Part shown: in pieces, positions 43,619 through 54,058 of the stretch
Layout: each line of letters begins with the position of its first letter
Position numbering within the stretch: the first letter of the stretch is position 1
Assembly: GCA_030690895.1 (NCBI GenBank)
Contig: JAUYFQ010000186.1
Location: 1-54,058 of the forward strand
Direction of reading: 5' to 3'
Length of the DNA: 54,058 nt
DNA from: Sulfuricellaceae bacterium
Lineage (GTDB): Bacteria > Pseudomonadota > Gammaproteobacteria > Burkholderiales > Sulfuricellaceae
Translations under genes and position numbers: made by a program
Notes under the pieces: model-generated
What the model was told of the DNA's origin: nothing
Seen by the model: the letters and a program-made list of their open reading frames with translations, nothing else
Databases searched by the model: none

Positions 43619-45985
43619 ATGGCACTCATAGAAATTGACGGCAAGCAGCTAGACGTGAAGGACGGCATCACCGTGATGGATGCTGCCCGTCAGGCTGGCA
43701 TCCATATCCCGCACTTCTGCTACCACAAGAAGCTGTCGATCGCGGCCAATTGCCGGATGTGTCTGGTCCAGGTCGAGAAGGCGCCGAAACCTTTGCCGGC
43801 CTGCGCAACGCCAGTCACCGACGGGATGAAGGTGATGACCCGTTCGGAAGCCGCGATCAAGGCGCAAAAGGGGGTGATGGAGTTTCTTCTGATCAATCAC
43901 CCGCTGGATTGCCCGATTTGCGATCAGGGTGGTGAATGCCAGTTGCAGGATCTGGCTGTGGGCTATGGCGGCGTTGCCTCTCGCTATCAGGAAGAAAAGC
44001 GGGTGGTGGGCAACAAGGAACTGGGGCCGCTGATTTCCACCGATATGACGCGTTGCATACACTGCACGCGTTGCGTCCGTTTTGGACAGGAAATCGCTGG
44101 CATCATGGAGCTGGGGCAGGCGGGGCGGGGTGAGCACTCGGAGATCATGCCGTTTGTTGCGCGCACCGTGAATTCCGAGCTTTCCGGCAACATTATCGAC
44201 CTTTGCCCTGTCGGCGCATTGACCAGCAAACCGTTCCGTTATTCCGCCCGCAGTTGGGAGTTAACCCGCCGCGCTTCAATCAGCCCGCATGATAGCGTGG
44301 GCGCCAACCTTGCTGTTCACGTCAAGAACAACCGGGTTTTTCGCGTGGTCCCAAAAGACAATGAAGAAGTCAACGAATGCTGGATTTCTGACAAGGACAG
44401 GTTCTCCTACGAGGGCCTGAATTCTGCTCAGCGCCTGACCAAGCCCATGATCAAGGAAAATGGGCAGTGGCAGGAATGCGATTGGCAGAGGGCCTTGGAA
44501 TACGTGGCGAATGGTCTCAAGCGGATCAGCCAGGATCATGGCGCCGCTCAGATTGCCGCACTGGCCACCCCGCACAGCACGCTGGAAGAATTGTACCTGC
44601 TGCAAAAACTGCTTCGTGGTATGGGCAGTGGTAATGTGGATTACCGAACTCGCCAGACAGATTTTCGAGCAGATGCGTCTGCAAAGGGCGCGCCTTGGCT
44701 GGGTCAGAGCATTGCATCTTTGCAGGATGCCGATGCCATCCTGGTGGTTGGCAGCACGCTACGGAAAGATCACCCCCTGCTTGCGCAGCGAATTCGTCAG
44801 GCCGTCAAGGTCGGCTGTAAACTGAGCCTGATCAACCCGCACGGTGACGACCTGCTGGTTCCTGTAGCAAATAAAATCATCGTTTCGCCTGACAACATGG
44901 TAAATGCTGTCGCGCAGGTACTCAGAGCGGCAGCCGAAGCCAAGCAGGTGGAAGTGCCTGCCTTGGTTGCTAATGTGAAAGTCGGTGAAGCGGCAGCGTC
45001 CATTGGCCGCAGCCTGGTTGAAGGTGAGCGTGCCAGTGTACTGCTCGGAAATCTGGCTCAGCACCATCCACGCTATAGCGAATTGAACTGGATGTTGCAG
45101 GAAATCGCACGTATCGCTGAGACACGTATCGGGGTGCTGGGTGAAGCTGCCAATAGCGTAGGAGCCCATCTGGCTGGCGCGCAGCCAAATGCCGGACCGT
45201 TTGGTAAAGAGGCCGTAGTCGGGATGAATGCCCAGTCCATGCTGGAACACCCGCGTCTGGCCTACCTGTTGCTGAACACCGAAATCGAACTGGATTGCCA
45301 TAATCCCCAGCTTGCCAAAAAAGCGGTCGAAAACGCCGAACTGGTTGTGGCTTTCAGCGCTTACCAGCATCAGGCGATCAACTATGCTGACGTGATGCTC
45401 CCGATCTCGCCTTTTGCCGAGACATCCGGGACATTCGTCAACACGGAAGCCAGGGTTCAGTCCTTCAAGGCGCTGGTCAAGCCTATGGGCGAGTCTCGTC
45501 CAGCTTGGAAAGTACTGCGCGTGCTGGGAAACCTGCTGAATTTGAGCGGCTTTGATTTCGATAGCTCCGAAGATGTGAGGGCAGAGTTACTGCATGGAAA
45601 AGGGGCCGATGCAATCTTGGCCGCATGCAACAACCAGACGGCACCGGTTACTGTTGGCAACCTTGATTTGCATGTGACTGAAGCGCTGCAGCGGATCGGG
45701 GAAGTACCGATTTATCAGGCCGATGCGTTGGTTCGTCGCGCCGAATCGCTTCAGCGCACGGAAGATGGCGCCGATCCGGAAGCCCGCATGAATCGTGAAA
45801 CACTGAAACGCCTGAATATCGAGGAGGGCAGCATGCTGACAGTGCGACAACAGTACGGAATTGCGATGTTGCGGGCCCGCTGTGATGCGGGCGTGCCGGA
45901 TCATTGTGTCAGGGTGGCAACTGGACATCCCCTGACTGCCGATTTGGGGCCGATGTTTGGTGAAATCATGCTAGAAAAAGCCTAA
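43619..45985 (+). CDS. nuoG: NADH-quinone oxidoreductase subunit G
   Basis: A 788-aa subunit with most iron-sulphur centres. N1b has C34, C45, C48 and C62; N5 has H94, C98, C101 and C107; N4 has C146, C149, C152 and C196. The rest is a molybdopterin-oxidoreductase-like domain without cofactor. ATG 43619 gives [16 protein letters not shown]; an extension to 43487 would lie inside nuoF. Confidence 0.96.
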   Translation: MALIEIDGKQLDVKDGITVMDAARQAGIHIPHFCYHKKLSIAANCRMCLVQVEKAPKPLPACATPVTDGMKVMTRSEAAIKAQKGVMEFLLINHPLDCPICDQGGECQLQDLAVGYGGVASRYQEEKRVVGNKELGPLISTDMTRCIHCTRCVRFGQEIAGIMELGQAGRGEHSEIMPFVARTVNSELSGNIIDLCPVGALTSKPFRYSARSWELTRRASISPHDSVGANLAVHVKNNRVFRVVPKDNEEVNECWISDKDRFSYEGLNSAQRLTKPMIKENGQWQECDWQRALEYVANGLKRISQDHGAAQIAALATPHSTLEELYLLQKLLRGMGSGNVDYRTRQTDFRADASAKGAPWLGQSIASLQDADAILVVGSTLRKDHPLLAQRIRQAVKVGCKLSLINPHGDDLLVPVANKIIVSPDNMVNAVAQVLRAAAEAKQVEVPALVANVKVGEAAASIGRSLVEGERASVLLGNLAQHHPRYSELNWMLQEIARIAETRIGVLGEAANSVGAHLAGAQPNAGPFGKEAVVGMNAQSMLEHPRLAYLLLNTEIELDCHNPQLAKKAVENAELVVAFSAYQHQAINYADVMLPISPFAETSGTFVNTEARVQSFKALVKPMGESRPAWKVLRVLGNLLNLSGFDFDSSEDVRAELLHGKGADAILAACNNQTAPVTVGNLDLHVTEALQRIGEVPIYQADALVRRAESLQRTEDGADPEARMNRETLKRLNIEEGSMLTVRQQYGIAMLRARCDAGVPDHCVRVATGHPLTADLGPMFGEIMLEKA

Positions 45986-46002
45986 AGAGAAGACCTGAAA
46001 CG

Positions 46003-47031
46003 ATGGAATTTTTCGAAAACCTGTTGGGCCCGTTTTGGCTGCCGATCTGGACGCTGCTCAAGATCGTTGCCATTGTCGTGCCGCTGCTACTGGGCGTGGC
46101 CTATGTCACCTATGCAGAGCGCAAGGTGATCGGATACATGCAGGTTCGCATTGGCCCGAACCGGGTCGGCCCATTGGGATTGTTGCAACCCATTGCGGAC
46201 GGGCTGAAGCTGATGATGAAGGAAATCATTCTTCCCAGCAGTTCGAGCAAGGGTGTGTTTCTGCTCGCCCCTGTACTGGCCATGGCGCCGGCGCTGGCCG
46301 CCTGGGCCGTCGTGCCATTCACACCGGAAATGGTTTTGGCGAATATCGATGCCAGTCTCTTGTACATCATGGCAATCACATCAATGGGTGTGTATGGCAT
46401 TGTGCTGTCCGGTTGGGCGTCCAACTCCAAGTATCCATTCCTGGGCGCCATGCGTTCGGCGGCGCAAATCATTTCTTATGAAATTGCCATGGGGTTTGCC
46501 CTGGTGGGTGTGCTGATGGCAGCGCAAAGCCTGAATCTGGTCGAGATCGTCAATGCGCAGAAAGGCAGCACCTTCCTTAGCTGGTACTGGCTACCCCTGT
46601 TTCCCCTGTTCATCGTGTACCTGATTTCCATCGTAGCCGAAACCAACCGCGCGCCTTTCGACGTGGCTGAAGGAGAATCCGAGATTGTCGGTTTTCATGC
46701 GGAATATTCCGGCATGGCATTTGCGGTCTTCTTTCTGGCTGAATACGCCAACATGATTCTGGTCTCGACGCTGACCGCGCTGATGTTCCTCGGCGGTTGG
46801 CTGCCACTCTTCGATTTCGCCCCTTTTACCTGGATACCGGGTTTCTGGTGGCTCATGGCCAAAATCTGTTTCGTCCTGTTCCTGTTCCTGTGGTTCAGAG
46901 CGACATTTCCACGCTATCGCTATGACCAGATCATGCGCCTGGGCTGGAAAGTATTCATTCCTGTAACACTGGTATGGCTGCTATTCATCGGCGGCATGAT
47001 GCAAACCCCGCTGGGTTACTTGTTCCATTAA
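46003..47031 (+). CDS. nuoH: NADH-quinone oxidoreductase subunit H
   Basis: A 342-aa membrane subunit at the join of the arms, lining the quinone channel. Eight hydrophobic segments and signatures [40 protein letters not shown] are present. It follows nuoG by 17 bases. The start is ATG 46003. Confidence 0.95.
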   Translation: MEFFENLLGPFWLPIWTLLKIVAIVVPLLLGVAYVTYAERKVIGYMQVRIGPNRVGPLGLLQPIADGLKLMMKEIILPSSSSKGVFLLAPVLAMAPALAAWAVVPFTPEMVLANIDASLLYIMAITSMGVYGIVLSGWASNSKYPFLGAMRSAAQIISYEIAMGFALVGVLMAAQSLNLVEIVNAQKGSTFLSWYWLPLFPLFIVYLISIVAETNRAPFDVAEGESEIVGFHAEYSGMAFAVFFLAEYANMILVSTLTALMFLGGWLPLFDFAPFTWIPGFWWLMAKICFVLFLFLWFRATFPRYRYDQIMRLGWKVFIPVTLVWLLFIGGMMQTPLGYLFH

Positions 47032-47046
47032 GGCGAATAAGAAGAA

Positions 47047-47538
47047 ATGATCAAAAGCTTAAAAGCATTCTTCAATAGTCTGCTGCTGATCGAGCTGCTG
47101 AAAGGTCTGGCCTTGACCGGGCGCTATCTGTTCGCGCGCAAGATCACGGTACAGTACCCCGAAGAACGCACTCCGATGTCGCCCCGCTTCCGTGGTCTGC
47201 ACGCGCTGAGACGTTATCCAAACGGCGAAGAGCGCTGCATTGCCTGCAAACTCTGCGAGGCAGTCTGCCCAGCGATGGCAATTCACATCGAGATGGAAGA
47301 GCGGGCGGATGGGTCGCGCCGCACCACTCGCTACGATATTGACCTGACAAAATGCATATTCTGCGGCTTCTGCGAAGAATCCTGCCCGGTCGATTCGATT
47401 GTGGAAACCCGGATTTTCGATTATCACGGCGAGAAACGTGGCGATCTCTATTACACCAAGCCCATGCTGCTCGCTGTCGGCGACAAGCATGAGGCGCAAA
47501 TTGCGCTAGACAAGGCAGCAGATGCCAAGTATCGGTAA
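47047..47538 (+). CDS. nuoI: NADH-quinone oxidoreductase subunit I
   Basis: A 163-aa ferredoxin-like subunit with clusters N6a and N6b. Ligands are C64, C67, C70, C74 ([12 protein letters not shown]) and C103, C106, C109, C113 ([12 protein letters not shown]). It is followed by an unusual 141-base gap with a hairpin-rich repeat before nuoJ. Confidence 0.96.
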   Translation: MIKSLKAFFNSLLLIELLKGLALTGRYLFARKITVQYPEERTPMSPRFRGLHALRRYPNGEERCIACKLCEAVCPAMAIHIEMEERADGSRRTTRYDIDLTKCIFCGFCEESCPVDSIVETRIFDYHGEKRGDLYYTKPMLLAVGDKHEAQIALDKAADAKYR

Positions 47539-47559
47539 CAGGCATAGCGAAGTGCTGCC

Positions 47560-47665
47560 AAAAACCATGAAACAGCGCTTCGCTACGCCTGTTTCCCTCT
47601 CTCCTAACTCTCTCCCAGAGGGAGAGAGGGACGCAGGCTCGCTTCGCGAGTATCAAGTTGACCTG
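47560..47665. repeat. hairpin-rich repeat element between nuoI and nuoJ
   Basis: The 141-base gap holds GAAACAG/CTGTTTC (stem around CGCTTCGCTACGC), then CTCTCTCCC-AGA-GGGAGAGAG (47608-47628), and a GCTCGCTTCGCGAG-type end. It looks like a REP or MITE-like intergenic element of betaproteobacterial genomes. It has no coding frame. Confidence 0.6.
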
Positions 47666-47679
47666 ACAGGATTCGGTAG

Positions 47680-48336
47680 ATGACCATCCAGGAAGTAATT
47701 TTTTATTTGTTCGCGGGCATTCTGCTGTTCTCGGCGGCTCGCGTAGTAACCGTGCGCCATCCGGTACACGCTGCTCTGTACCTGGTGCTGGCGTTCTTCA
47801 CCGCAGCAGCGATCTGGCTGACACTGGAAGCCGAGTTCCTGGCGATCACCCTGGTGTTGGTCTACGTTGGTGCGGTGATGGTCTTGTTCCTGTTCGTCGT
47901 CATGATGCTGGACATCAATTTCGACCTGCTGCGCGAGGGGTTCTGGAAAAACCTTCCATTGGCGCTGATGGTTGCCATGCTGATGGCGGCGGAAATGGCG
48001 CTCGTGCTTTCAGGCCGCTATTTTGATTCCTGGAAACTGGCGACGCCTAATCTGCACGAGCCGGGATACAGCAATACCAAGGAACTCGGTCGCCTTCTCT
48101 ATACCGAATATGTCTATCCATTTGAAATTGCAGCAGTTGTTCTTCTGGTGGCGATGGTGGCGGCGATTAGTTTGACGCTGAGAAAACGCAAGGACACCCG
48201 TTTCCAGAACCCGTCAGATCAGGTTGCCGTCAAGCGCAACGACCGTCTGCGTATCATTCCAGTCAAGGCGGATACCAAGTTGATGAAACAGACTGAAGTT
48301 GCCGAAGCGCCAGAAGGCGCAGGCCAAAAATCATGA
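47680..48336 (+). CDS. nuoJ: NADH-quinone oxidoreductase subunit J
   Basis: A 218-aa membrane subunit with five hydrophobic segments and the family signature [20 protein letters not shown] long hydrophilic tail after residue 170 ([19 protein letters not shown]) is typical of betaproteobacteria. ATG 47680 comes 12 bases after GACAGGATTC, after the hairpin-rich gap. Confidence 0.94.
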   Translation: MTIQEVIFYLFAGILLFSAARVVTVRHPVHAALYLVLAFFTAAAIWLTLEAEFLAITLVLVYVGAVMVLFLFVVMMLDINFDLLREGFWKNLPLALMVAMLMAAEMALVLSGRYFDSWKLATPNLHEPGYSNTKELGRLLYTEYVYPFEIAAVVLLVAMVAAISLTLRKRKDTRFQNPSDQVAVKRNDRLRIIPVKADTKLMKQTEVAEAPEGAGQKS

Positions 48337-48346
48337 GAAAAACAGT

Positions 48347-48652
48347 ATGTTGAGCTTATCCCATTACCTGATTCTCAGCGCGATCCTGTTTTCAATCAGC
48401 GTGCTCGGCATCTTCATGAACCGCAAGAATGTCATTATCATCCTGATGTCCATCGAACTGATGTTGCTGGCCGTCAATACCAATTTTGTCGCCTTTTCCC
48501 ATTATCTCCACGATACCGCCGGCCAGGTTTTCGTGTTCTTCATCCTGACGGTCGCCGCCGCTGAAGCCGCCATCGGCCTGGCGATACTGGTCGTATTATT
48601 CCGTAACCTGCGCACTATCAATGTGCAGGATCTCGATCATCTGAAGGGCTAG
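48347..48652 (+). CDS. nuoK: NADH-quinone oxidoreductase subunit K
   Basis: A 101-aa membrane subunit with three helices carrying Glu residues for proton transfer ([34 protein letters not shown]). ATG 48347 gives the usual MLSLSHYL start; the longer frame upstream is not needed. nuoL follows by seven bases. Confidence 0.95.
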   Translation: MLSLSHYLILSAILFSISVLGIFMNRKNVIIILMSIELMLLAVNTNFVAFSHYLHDTAGQVFVFFILTVAAAEAAIGLAILVVLFRNLRTINVQDLDHLKG

Positions 48653-48659
48653 GACTGAG

Positions 48660-50633
48660 ATGAAAAACCTGTATCTACTCGTCCCGCTTGCACCTCTGGC
48701 TGGTGCACTGATCGCCGGTCTATTCGGGCGAGTCATCGGACGAACCCTGTCCCATCTAGTGACTATCGCTGGCGTACTGATCTCGTTCATCGCATCAGTA
48801 ATGATTTATCAAGATGTGATGGCGGGCAATGTTTTCAACGGCAGCGTCTATACCTGGCTGACCGTTGGCGACATGCGCTTTGAAGTGGGGTTCCTGATCG
48901 ACCGTCTGACAGCCATGATGATGCTGGTCGTAACCTTCGTTTCGCTGATGGTTCACATCTACACCATTGGCTATATGGCGGAAGATCCAGGCTACCAGCG
49001 CTTCTTCAGCTACATATCACTCTTTACCTTCTCCATGCTGATGCTGGTAATGAGCAACAATTTTGTGCAGTTGTTCTTTGGCTGGGAAGCCGTCGGACTG
49101 GTTTCCTATCTGTTGATCGGCTTCTGGTACACGCGGCCAACGGCAATTTATGCCAACCTCAAGGCTTTCCTGGTCAATCGCGTCGGTGACTTCGGATTTC
49201 TGCTGGGGATTGGAATGGTTCTGGCCTACTTCGGAACCCTGGACTACGCCACCGTATTTGCACGCGCACCTGAAATGGCGGGCTTGTCAGTAGAGTTGTT
49301 CGGTGGTCACGCCTGGCCGCTCATGGCTGTCATCTGTATCCTGTTGTTCATTGGCGCCATGGGCAAGTCCGCCCAGTTTCCCCTGCACGTCTGGCTGCCT
49401 GATTCAATGGAAGGCCCGACCCCGATTTCGGCACTGATCCACGCAGCAACGATGGTGACCGCAGGTATATTCATGGTTGCCCGCATGTCGCCGCTGTTCG
49501 AATTGTCCGAAGCAGCGCTGTCCTTCGTGATTGTCATCGGCGCAATCACCACGCTCTTCATGGCGCTGGTGGCGATCGTCCAAACTGACATCAAACGTGT
49601 AGTTGCCTATTCCACGCTCTCTCAACTCGGCTACATGACGGTTGCACTGGGCGCCTCGGCCTATTCGGCTGCCGTGTTTCACCTCATGACTCACGCTTTC
49701 TTCAAGGCAGTGCTGTTTTTGGGTGCGGGCTCAGTCATCATCGCGTTGCACCACCAACAGGACATGCGCCACATGGGCGGATTGCGCAAATACATGCCTA
49801 TTACCTATCTGACTGTTCTGATAGGCGCCATGGCTAATGCAGCTGTGCCGGGGTTCTCAGGTTTCTTCTCCAAAGATGCGATCATTGAAGCGGTTCATCT
49901 GTCCTCCATTCCTGGCTCCGGTTTTGCCTACTTTGCGATTCTGACCACAGTATTCCTGACGGCGCTATACACATTCAGAATGGTATTCATGGCATTCCAC
50001 GGCAAAGAGCGTTTTGAAACGCATGGGCATGGCGGGCACGGGCATGAGGATCACGGCCATGGCGGAGCACCGCACGAATCCCCCTGGGTTGTCACCCTGC
50101 CGCTGGTTTTGCTGGCGATCCCCTCCATTGCTGCGGGCTGGCTTATCGAACCGATGCTGTTTGGTAACTACTTCGGCAACGCGATCCAATTTGCCGAAAA
50201 TCACAAGGCGCTTGCCATCATGGGCGAAGAATTCCATGGCGTGATCGGCATGATGATGCATGCAGTCGGTACATTGCCATTCTGGTTGATGGCGGGCGGT
50301 ATCGCCACAGCTTGGTATTTCTATATCCTGCGGCCAGATCTGCCGCCGGTCGTTAAATCGAAATTCGGACTGATCGCGAAGATACTGGAAAATAAATACG
50401 GCTTCGATGCGTTCAACGACTTTTTCTTTGCTGGCGGCGCGCGCGCACTTGGGCGTGGACTCTGGAAGGTAGGCGACGTCTGGCTGATTGACGGGCTGTT
50501 CGTGAACGGCACGGCCAGACTGGTAGGGCTGACCTCCATCGTGATTCGCCAGATGCAATCCGGTTACATCTACCACTACGCATTCGCCATGATTATCGGG
50601 GTTTTCCTGTTGATCTCAATGTTCGTTAGATGA
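48660..50633 (+). CDS. nuoL: NADH-quinone oxidoreductase subunit L
   Basis: A 657-aa antiporter-like proton pump with many membrane helices and the long lateral helix at the end. Signatures are FFGWEAVGLVSYLLIGFWY, HVWLPDSMEGPTPISALIHA and KRVVAYSTLSQLGYM. A His-rich loop (ETHGHGGHGHEDHGHGG) lies near 455-470. It is a large insertion typical of some betaproteobacteria. Confidence 0.96.
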   Translation: MKNLYLLVPLAPLAGALIAGLFGRVIGRTLSHLVTIAGVLISFIASVMIYQDVMAGNVFNGSVYTWLTVGDMRFEVGFLIDRLTAMMMLVVTFVSLMVHIYTIGYMAEDPGYQRFFSYISLFTFSMLMLVMSNNFVQLFFGWEAVGLVSYLLIGFWYTRPTAIYANLKAFLVNRVGDFGFLLGIGMVLAYFGTLDYATVFARAPEMAGLSVELFGGHAWPLMAVICILLFIGAMGKSAQFPLHVWLPDSMEGPTPISALIHAATMVTAGIFMVARMSPLFELSEAALSFVIVIGAITTLFMALVAIVQTDIKRVVAYSTLSQLGYMTVALGASAYSAAVFHLMTHAFFKAVLFLGAGSVIIALHHQQDMRHMGGLRKYMPITYLTVLIGAMANAAVPGFSGFFSKDAIIEAVHLSSIPGSGFAYFAILTTVFLTALYTFRMVFMAFHGKERFETHGHGGHGHEDHGHGGAPHESPWVVTLPLVLLAIPSIAAGWLIEPMLFGNYFGNAIQFAENHKALAIMGEEFHGVIGMMMHAVGTLPFWLMAGGIATAWYFYILRPDLPPVVKSKFGLIAKILENKYGFDAFNDFFFAGGARALGRGLWKVGDVWLIDGLFVNGTARLVGLTSIVIRQMQSGYIYHYAFAMIIGVFLLISMFVR

Positions 50634-50658
50634 AGTGAATAAAGGGAAATAGGGATTT

Positions 50659-52143
50659 ATGAGCGAAAGTTCAACATTGTTAAGCTTGGTTATCTGGTTG
50701 CCTATCATTGCCGGACTGCTGGTATTGGCAACCGGCAGCGACCGGAATGCAGGGTACGCACGAATCATTGCGCTGATCGGCTCAATTGCCGGATTTCTGG
50801 TCAGCCTGCCGCTTTACACCCGCTTCGACCGGAACAGCAGCGACATGCAGTTTGTCGAGCACTCGAACTGGATTCCGGCGTTCAACATCAACTACAGCCT
50901 GGGCGTGGATGGTATTTCGGTATTTTTCATCCTGCTGACAAGCTTTACCACCATGTTGGTGGTCGTTGCCGGGTGGCAAGTCATCCAGAAAAAAGTCGCA
51001 CAATACATGGCCGCATTCCTGATCATGTCGGGCCTGATGAACGGCGTGTTTGCCGCGCTGGATGCAATTTTATTCTATGTATTCTGGGAAGCAATGCTGA
51101 TTCCGATGTTTATCGCGATCGGCGTGTGGGGTGGACCAAATCGGGTCTACGCAGCCATCAAGTTTTTCCTTTATACGCTGATCGGTTCATTGCTGATGCT
51201 GGTGGCGTTCATTTACCTGTTCCACAAATCGGGCGGCAGTTTCAGTATTCTCGACTACCACCGGCTGCCCATTACCTATGAAGCGCAGATCCTGATATTT
51301 ATCGCCTTCTTTGCTGCCTTCGCGGTCAAGGTGCCGATGTGGCCAGTGCATACCTGGCTGCCCGACGCGCACGTCGAGGCACCGACCGGTGGCTCTGTGG
51401 TTCTGGCGGCGATCATGCTGAAACTGGGCGCCTACGGTTTCTTGCGCTTCTCGCTACCTATCGTGCCGGATGCGAGCCATGCCATGTCAGGATTCATCAT
51501 CGCGCTGTCCCTGGTCGCAGTGGTGTACATTGGACTGGTGGCGCTGGCGCAGAGCGACATGAAAAAGCTTATCGCCTACTCGTCGATTTCACACATGGGT
51601 TTTGTGACGCTGGGATTCTTCATTTTCAACCCACTGGGCATTGAAGGCGCACTGGTACAGATGATCTCGCATGGATTCATTTCAGCCGCCATGTTCCTTT
51701 GCGTGGGGGTGATGTATGACCGCATGCACTCGCGCCAGATTGCCGATTATGGCGGTGTCGTCAACAAGATGCCGGTGTTCGCAGCGTTCTTTGTGCTATT
51801 TGCCATGGCTAACTCCGGCTTGCCAGGCACCAGCGGTTTCGTCGGTGAATTCATGGTTATCATGGGTGCAATCAAAGTTAACTTCTGGTATGCCTTCCTG
51901 GCCGCGACCACTCTGATTTTCGGCGCTGCCTATACTCTGTGGATGATCAAACGGGTGGTATTTGGCGCAGTTGCCAATCCGAATGTCGAGAAACTAACCG
52001 ACCTGAACAGCCGGGAGGTTGTCGTGCTGGCCGCACTGGCCGTTGCCGTGCTGGGCATGGGACTTTATCCGCAGCCATTTACAGAAGTGATGCATGCTTC
52101 GGTCAATAATCTGCTCGCGCACGTCGCCCAAAGCAAGTTGTAA
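50659..52143 (+). CDS. nuoM: NADH-quinone oxidoreductase subunit M
   Basis: A 494-aa antiporter-like proton pump. Signatures are FYVFWEAMLIPMFIAIGVWG, HTWLPDAHVEAPTGGSVVLA and KKLIAYSSISHMGFVTLG. About fourteen membrane helices fit its length. ATG 50659 follows AGGGAAATAGGG. nuoN comes next by 21 bases. Confidence 0.96.
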   Translation: MSESSTLLSLVIWLPIIAGLLVLATGSDRNAGYARIIALIGSIAGFLVSLPLYTRFDRNSSDMQFVEHSNWIPAFNINYSLGVDGISVFFILLTSFTTMLVVVAGWQVIQKKVAQYMAAFLIMSGLMNGVFAALDAILFYVFWEAMLIPMFIAIGVWGGPNRVYAAIKFFLYTLIGSLLMLVAFIYLFHKSGGSFSILDYHRLPITYEAQILIFIAFFAAFAVKVPMWPVHTWLPDAHVEAPTGGSVVLAAIMLKLGAYGFLRFSLPIVPDASHAMSGFIIALSLVAVVYIGLVALAQSDMKKLIAYSSISHMGFVTLGFFIFNPLGIEGALVQMISHGFISAAMFLCVGVMYDRMHSRQIADYGGVVNKMPVFAAFFVLFAMANSGLPGTSGFVGEFMVIMGAIKVNFWYAFLAATTLIFGAAYTLWMIKRVVFGAVANPNVEKLTDLNSREVVVLAALAVAVLGMGLYPQPFTEVMHASVNNLLAHVAQSKL

Positions 52144-52164
52144 GAACATCAGGAAAAGAATCGA

Positions 52165-53619
52165 ATGACATTCCCTATGCCCAACCTGACGCCAGCCTTG
52201 CCGGAGATTTTTGTGCTGGCGATGGTTTCGCTGATTCTGATCATTGATCTGTTCCTGTCCGACAGGCAGCGCTTCATTACCTATGCGCTGACCCAACTGA
52301 CTCTGCTGGGAGCCGCCTGGATCACCGCGATGACGATCACCGCAGTGCCTGTTTATACCTTCAGCAATATGTTCGTTGGCGATCTGATGTCCTCTGTACT
52401 CAAGGTCTTCAGCTATATCACTGTCTCCATCGTGCTGGTCTATTCGCGTTCCTACCTGAGCCTGCGCGGCCTGTTCCGGGGCGAATTCTTCGTGCTGGCC
52501 CTGTTTGCGCTGCTCGGCATGATGGTCATGATTTCGGCCAACCATTTTCTCGTTCTATACATGGGACTGGAGCTTCTGTCGCTGAGCCTGTACGCCATGG
52601 TCGCATTGCAGCGAGATTCTGCCATCGCAACGGAAGCGGCTATGAAGTATTTTGTGCTGGGCGCGCTGGCTTCCGGCTTGCTGCTGTACGGAATGTCCAT
52701 GCTCTATGGCGTAACAGGCAGCCTGCACCTGAATCAGGTCGCTTTTGTGATTCAAAACAATACCGCTGCAGATCGTGTCGTCCTGATTTTCGGTCTGGTA
52801 TTTGTCGTTGCCGGCCTGGGCTTCAAACTGGGCGTTGTGCCTTTTCACATGTGGATTCCGGACGTATACCAGGGCGCGCCAACCGCCGTTACGCTGTTTA
52901 TTGGCTCCGCACCAAAAATTGCCGCCTTTGCCTTTGTGCTCAGAATTCTGGTGGAAGGTCTGCAAGGCCTGGTGGCTGATTGGCAAGGCATGCTGATCAT
53001 CCTGGCGATATTGTCGATGGCCATAGGCAACATCACCGCCATCGCACAGACCAACATCAAGCGTATGCTCGCCTACTCGACTATCTCGCACATGGGTTTT
53101 CTCTTGCTGGGCCTGCTGTCAGGTTCGCTGAACGGCTACAGTTCGTCGATGTTCTATGTGCTGGTCTATGTACTGATGAGCCTAGGCTCGTTCGGCATGA
53201 TCATGCTGTTGTCGCGGCAGGGATTCGAGGCAGAGAATCTGGAGGACTTCAAGGGACTGAACCAGCGTAGTCCATGGTACGCCTTCATCATGTTGCTGCT
53301 GATGCTCTCCATGTCCGGTATTCCCCCTACGGTCGGCTTCTATGCCAAGCTGTCGGTGTTGCAGGCGGCGTTGCAAGCTGGCTTGGTCTGGCTGGTGGTG
53401 CTGGCAGTCATTTTCTCAGCCATTGGCGCGTTTTATTACTTGCGCGTGATCAAATTGATGTACTTCGATGCACCGGATGAAAACACACAGCCGATACGTC
53501 CGGAAGGCGATGTCGCGATTTTGATGAGTGGAAACGGCCTGGCTGTATTGGCACTGGGTATCATGCCGCAACCGCTGATGGCCCTGTGCGCCTACGCAAT
53601 TCAGCATTCCTTGTTATGA
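52165..53619 (+). CDS. nuoN: NADH-quinone oxidoreductase subunit N
   Basis: A 484-aa antiporter-like proton pump closing the operon. Signatures are [40 protein letters not shown] and [18 protein letters not shown]. Length and helix number are normal. A DUF2818 gene begins 10 bases after it. Confidence 0.96.
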   Translation: MTFPMPNLTPALPEIFVLAMVSLILIIDLFLSDRQRFITYALTQLTLLGAAWITAMTITAVPVYTFSNMFVGDLMSSVLKVFSYITVSIVLVYSRSYLSLRGLFRGEFFVLALFALLGMMVMISANHFLVLYMGLELLSLSLYAMVALQRDSAIATEAAMKYFVLGALASGLLLYGMSMLYGVTGSLHLNQVAFVIQNNTAADRVVLIFGLVFVVAGLGFKLGVVPFHMWIPDVYQGAPTAVTLFIGSAPKIAAFAFVLRILVEGLQGLVADWQGMLIILAILSMAIGNITAIAQTNIKRMLAYSTISHMGFLLLGLLSGSLNGYSSSMFYVLVYVLMSLGSFGMIMLLSRQGFEAENLEDFKGLNQRSPWYAFIMLLLMLSMSGIPPTVGFYAKLSVLQAALQAGLVWLVVLAVIFSAIGAFYYLRVIKLMYFDAPDENTQPIRPEGDVAILMSGNGLAVLALGIMPQPLMALCAYAIQHSLL

Positions 53620-53629
53620 GTGCCGAACG

Positions 53630-53923
53630 ATGAATGCCAGCATCGCTCTGTTTCTGAGCCTGGCTGTGATTCTGGCCAATCTGCCATTCTTTGCCGACAG
53701 ACTGCTTTTTGTCGTCAAGCTGAAGCAGCATAAACACATGGGCTGGCATTTGTTGGAACTGGTGGTTTTATACTTTGTGGTCGGTGGACTGTCCATCCTG
53801 TTTGAGCAGCGGATGGGCGCGCGTCATCCCCAGAATTGGGAGTTTTACGCGGTAACTGCCTGCATGTTTCTGGTATTTGCCTTCCCGGGCGTGACGTATC
53901 GTTATCTCTGGCGCCACCGCTAA
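53630..53923 (+). CDS. DUF2818 family membrane protein
   Basis: A 97-aa protein with three hydrophobic segments (IALFLSLAVILANLPFF, HLLELVVLYFVVGGLSILF and FYAVTACMFLVFAFPGVTY). DUF2818 genes follow nuoN in many betaproteobacteria, so a role in complex I assembly or stability is possible but not shown. Confidence 0.9.
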   Translation: MNASIALFLSLAVILANLPFFADRLLFVVKLKQHKHMGWHLLELVVLYFVVGGLSILFEQRMGARHPQNWEFYAVTACMFLVFAFPGVTYRYLWRHR

Positions 53924-53928
53924 GGGAG

Positions 53929-53957
53929 TTGGTAATTACTAAAGTACCAGTTACAAT
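53929..53957 (+). promoter_or_regulatory. sigma70-type promoter after the nuo operon
   Basis: TTGGTA (53929-53934) and TACAAT (53952-53957) with a 17-base spacer, 33 bases before the next start codon. No terminator is visible between DUF2818 and this promoter. Confidence 0.6.
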
Positions 53958-53989
53958 CTCTTTATTCTGCACAAACGGAGATGCTGCGT

Positions 53990-54058
53990 ATGAAGACGAG
54001 CACCTTGGCACGCAACGGCGTATCGACGGAGATGGTGGATTTGATTGGGCGACTGGTT
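53990..54058 (+). CDS. N-terminal fragment, possibly acetylornithine deacetylase
   Basis: 23 codons to the window end: MKTSTLARNGVSTEMVDLIG then RLV. GGAG lies nine bases before ATG 53990; an ATG at 53981 is in frame but overlaps the ribosome site. MVDLIGRLV resembles the start of M20-family ArgE-type deacetylases, but this short stretch is weak evidence, and any other gene is possible. Confidence 0.4.
   Translation, partial: MKTSTLARNGVSTEMVDLIGRLV

Noticed and set aside
47144-47656. 170-aa minus-strand frame over nuoI and the gap
   Set aside because: It is a shadow of nuoI on the opposite strand, without a start signal.
50026-50075. Metal-binding His-rich loop in NuoL as a novel domain
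   Set aside because: His/Gly-rich loops between NuoL helices occur in several betaproteobacteria; no evidence for a separate function.
1-54058. CRISPR array
   Set aside because: No set of regularly spaced identical repeats was seen; the repeats present are short dyads or in-gene tandem units.

Overview
The window is about 54 kb of a betaproteobacterial chromosome, most likely order Nitrosomonadales (Gallionella/Sulfuricella/Thiobacillus-like). The basis is the gene order tpiA-secG-tRNA-Leu-nuoA to nuoN-DUF2818, the protein sequences, and the neighbourhoods dapF-DUF484-xerC and yggX-ppk. The genus is an inference; no rRNA gene is present.

Layout. (1) 1-7445: a mobile island. An ISAzo13-type transposase fragment lies at the left edge. 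It is followed by a P4-type integrase broken by one ochre codon, a structured non-coding leader, an AlpA-like regulator, a Toprim/DUF3987 primase-helicase-like protein and small element-specific proteins. Near-palindromes of the form GTTAC-N3-GTAAC recur across it. (2) 7446-10888: a XRE regulator divergent from a 978-aa chimera that joins the N-terminus of a Mod-type methyltransferase to the C-terminus of a Res-type helicase. (3) 10933-15803, minus strand: yggX, then ppk1, an orphan ParA-type ATPase, a CYTH-CHAD protein and dgkA. The last four are overlapping or almost abutting, which looks like a polyphosphate operon with a positioning ATPase. (4) 15903-21205: two LpxL-like acyltransferases, an internally deleted MscS channel gene, a CoA-binding protein, dapF, DUF484, xerC and tRNA-Phe with its terminator. 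(5) 21339-31244: a defence island behind tRNA-Phe. It holds vapBC, then a translationally coupled run of hsdR, hsdM, a Schlafen/AlbA-like remnant, hsdS, a YhcG-type nuclease and RhuM. (6) 31275-38877: housekeeping genes (Nudix-ThiE fusion, DUF815 ATPase, rdgB, a degenerate isochorismatase-fold protein, hemW, folE, an Irr-like Fur regulator with two uncharacterised neighbours, tpiA, secG). (7) 38925-53923: tRNA-Leu and the whole 14-gene complex I operon nuoA-N plus a DUF2818 gene. The window ends in the first codons of another gene, possibly argE.

Themes. Three genes (the mod/res chimera, mscS and the Schlafen-like gene) look like in-frame internal deletion products, and the integrase has a single nonsense codon, so the accessory parts are decaying while reading frames stay open. 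The most interesting hypotheses are the ParA-linked polyphosphate operon, the set of mutually exclusive hairpins upstream of alpA, and the repeated GTTAC-N3-GTAAC motif. No CRISPR array, rRNA gene or complete insertion sequence was seen.
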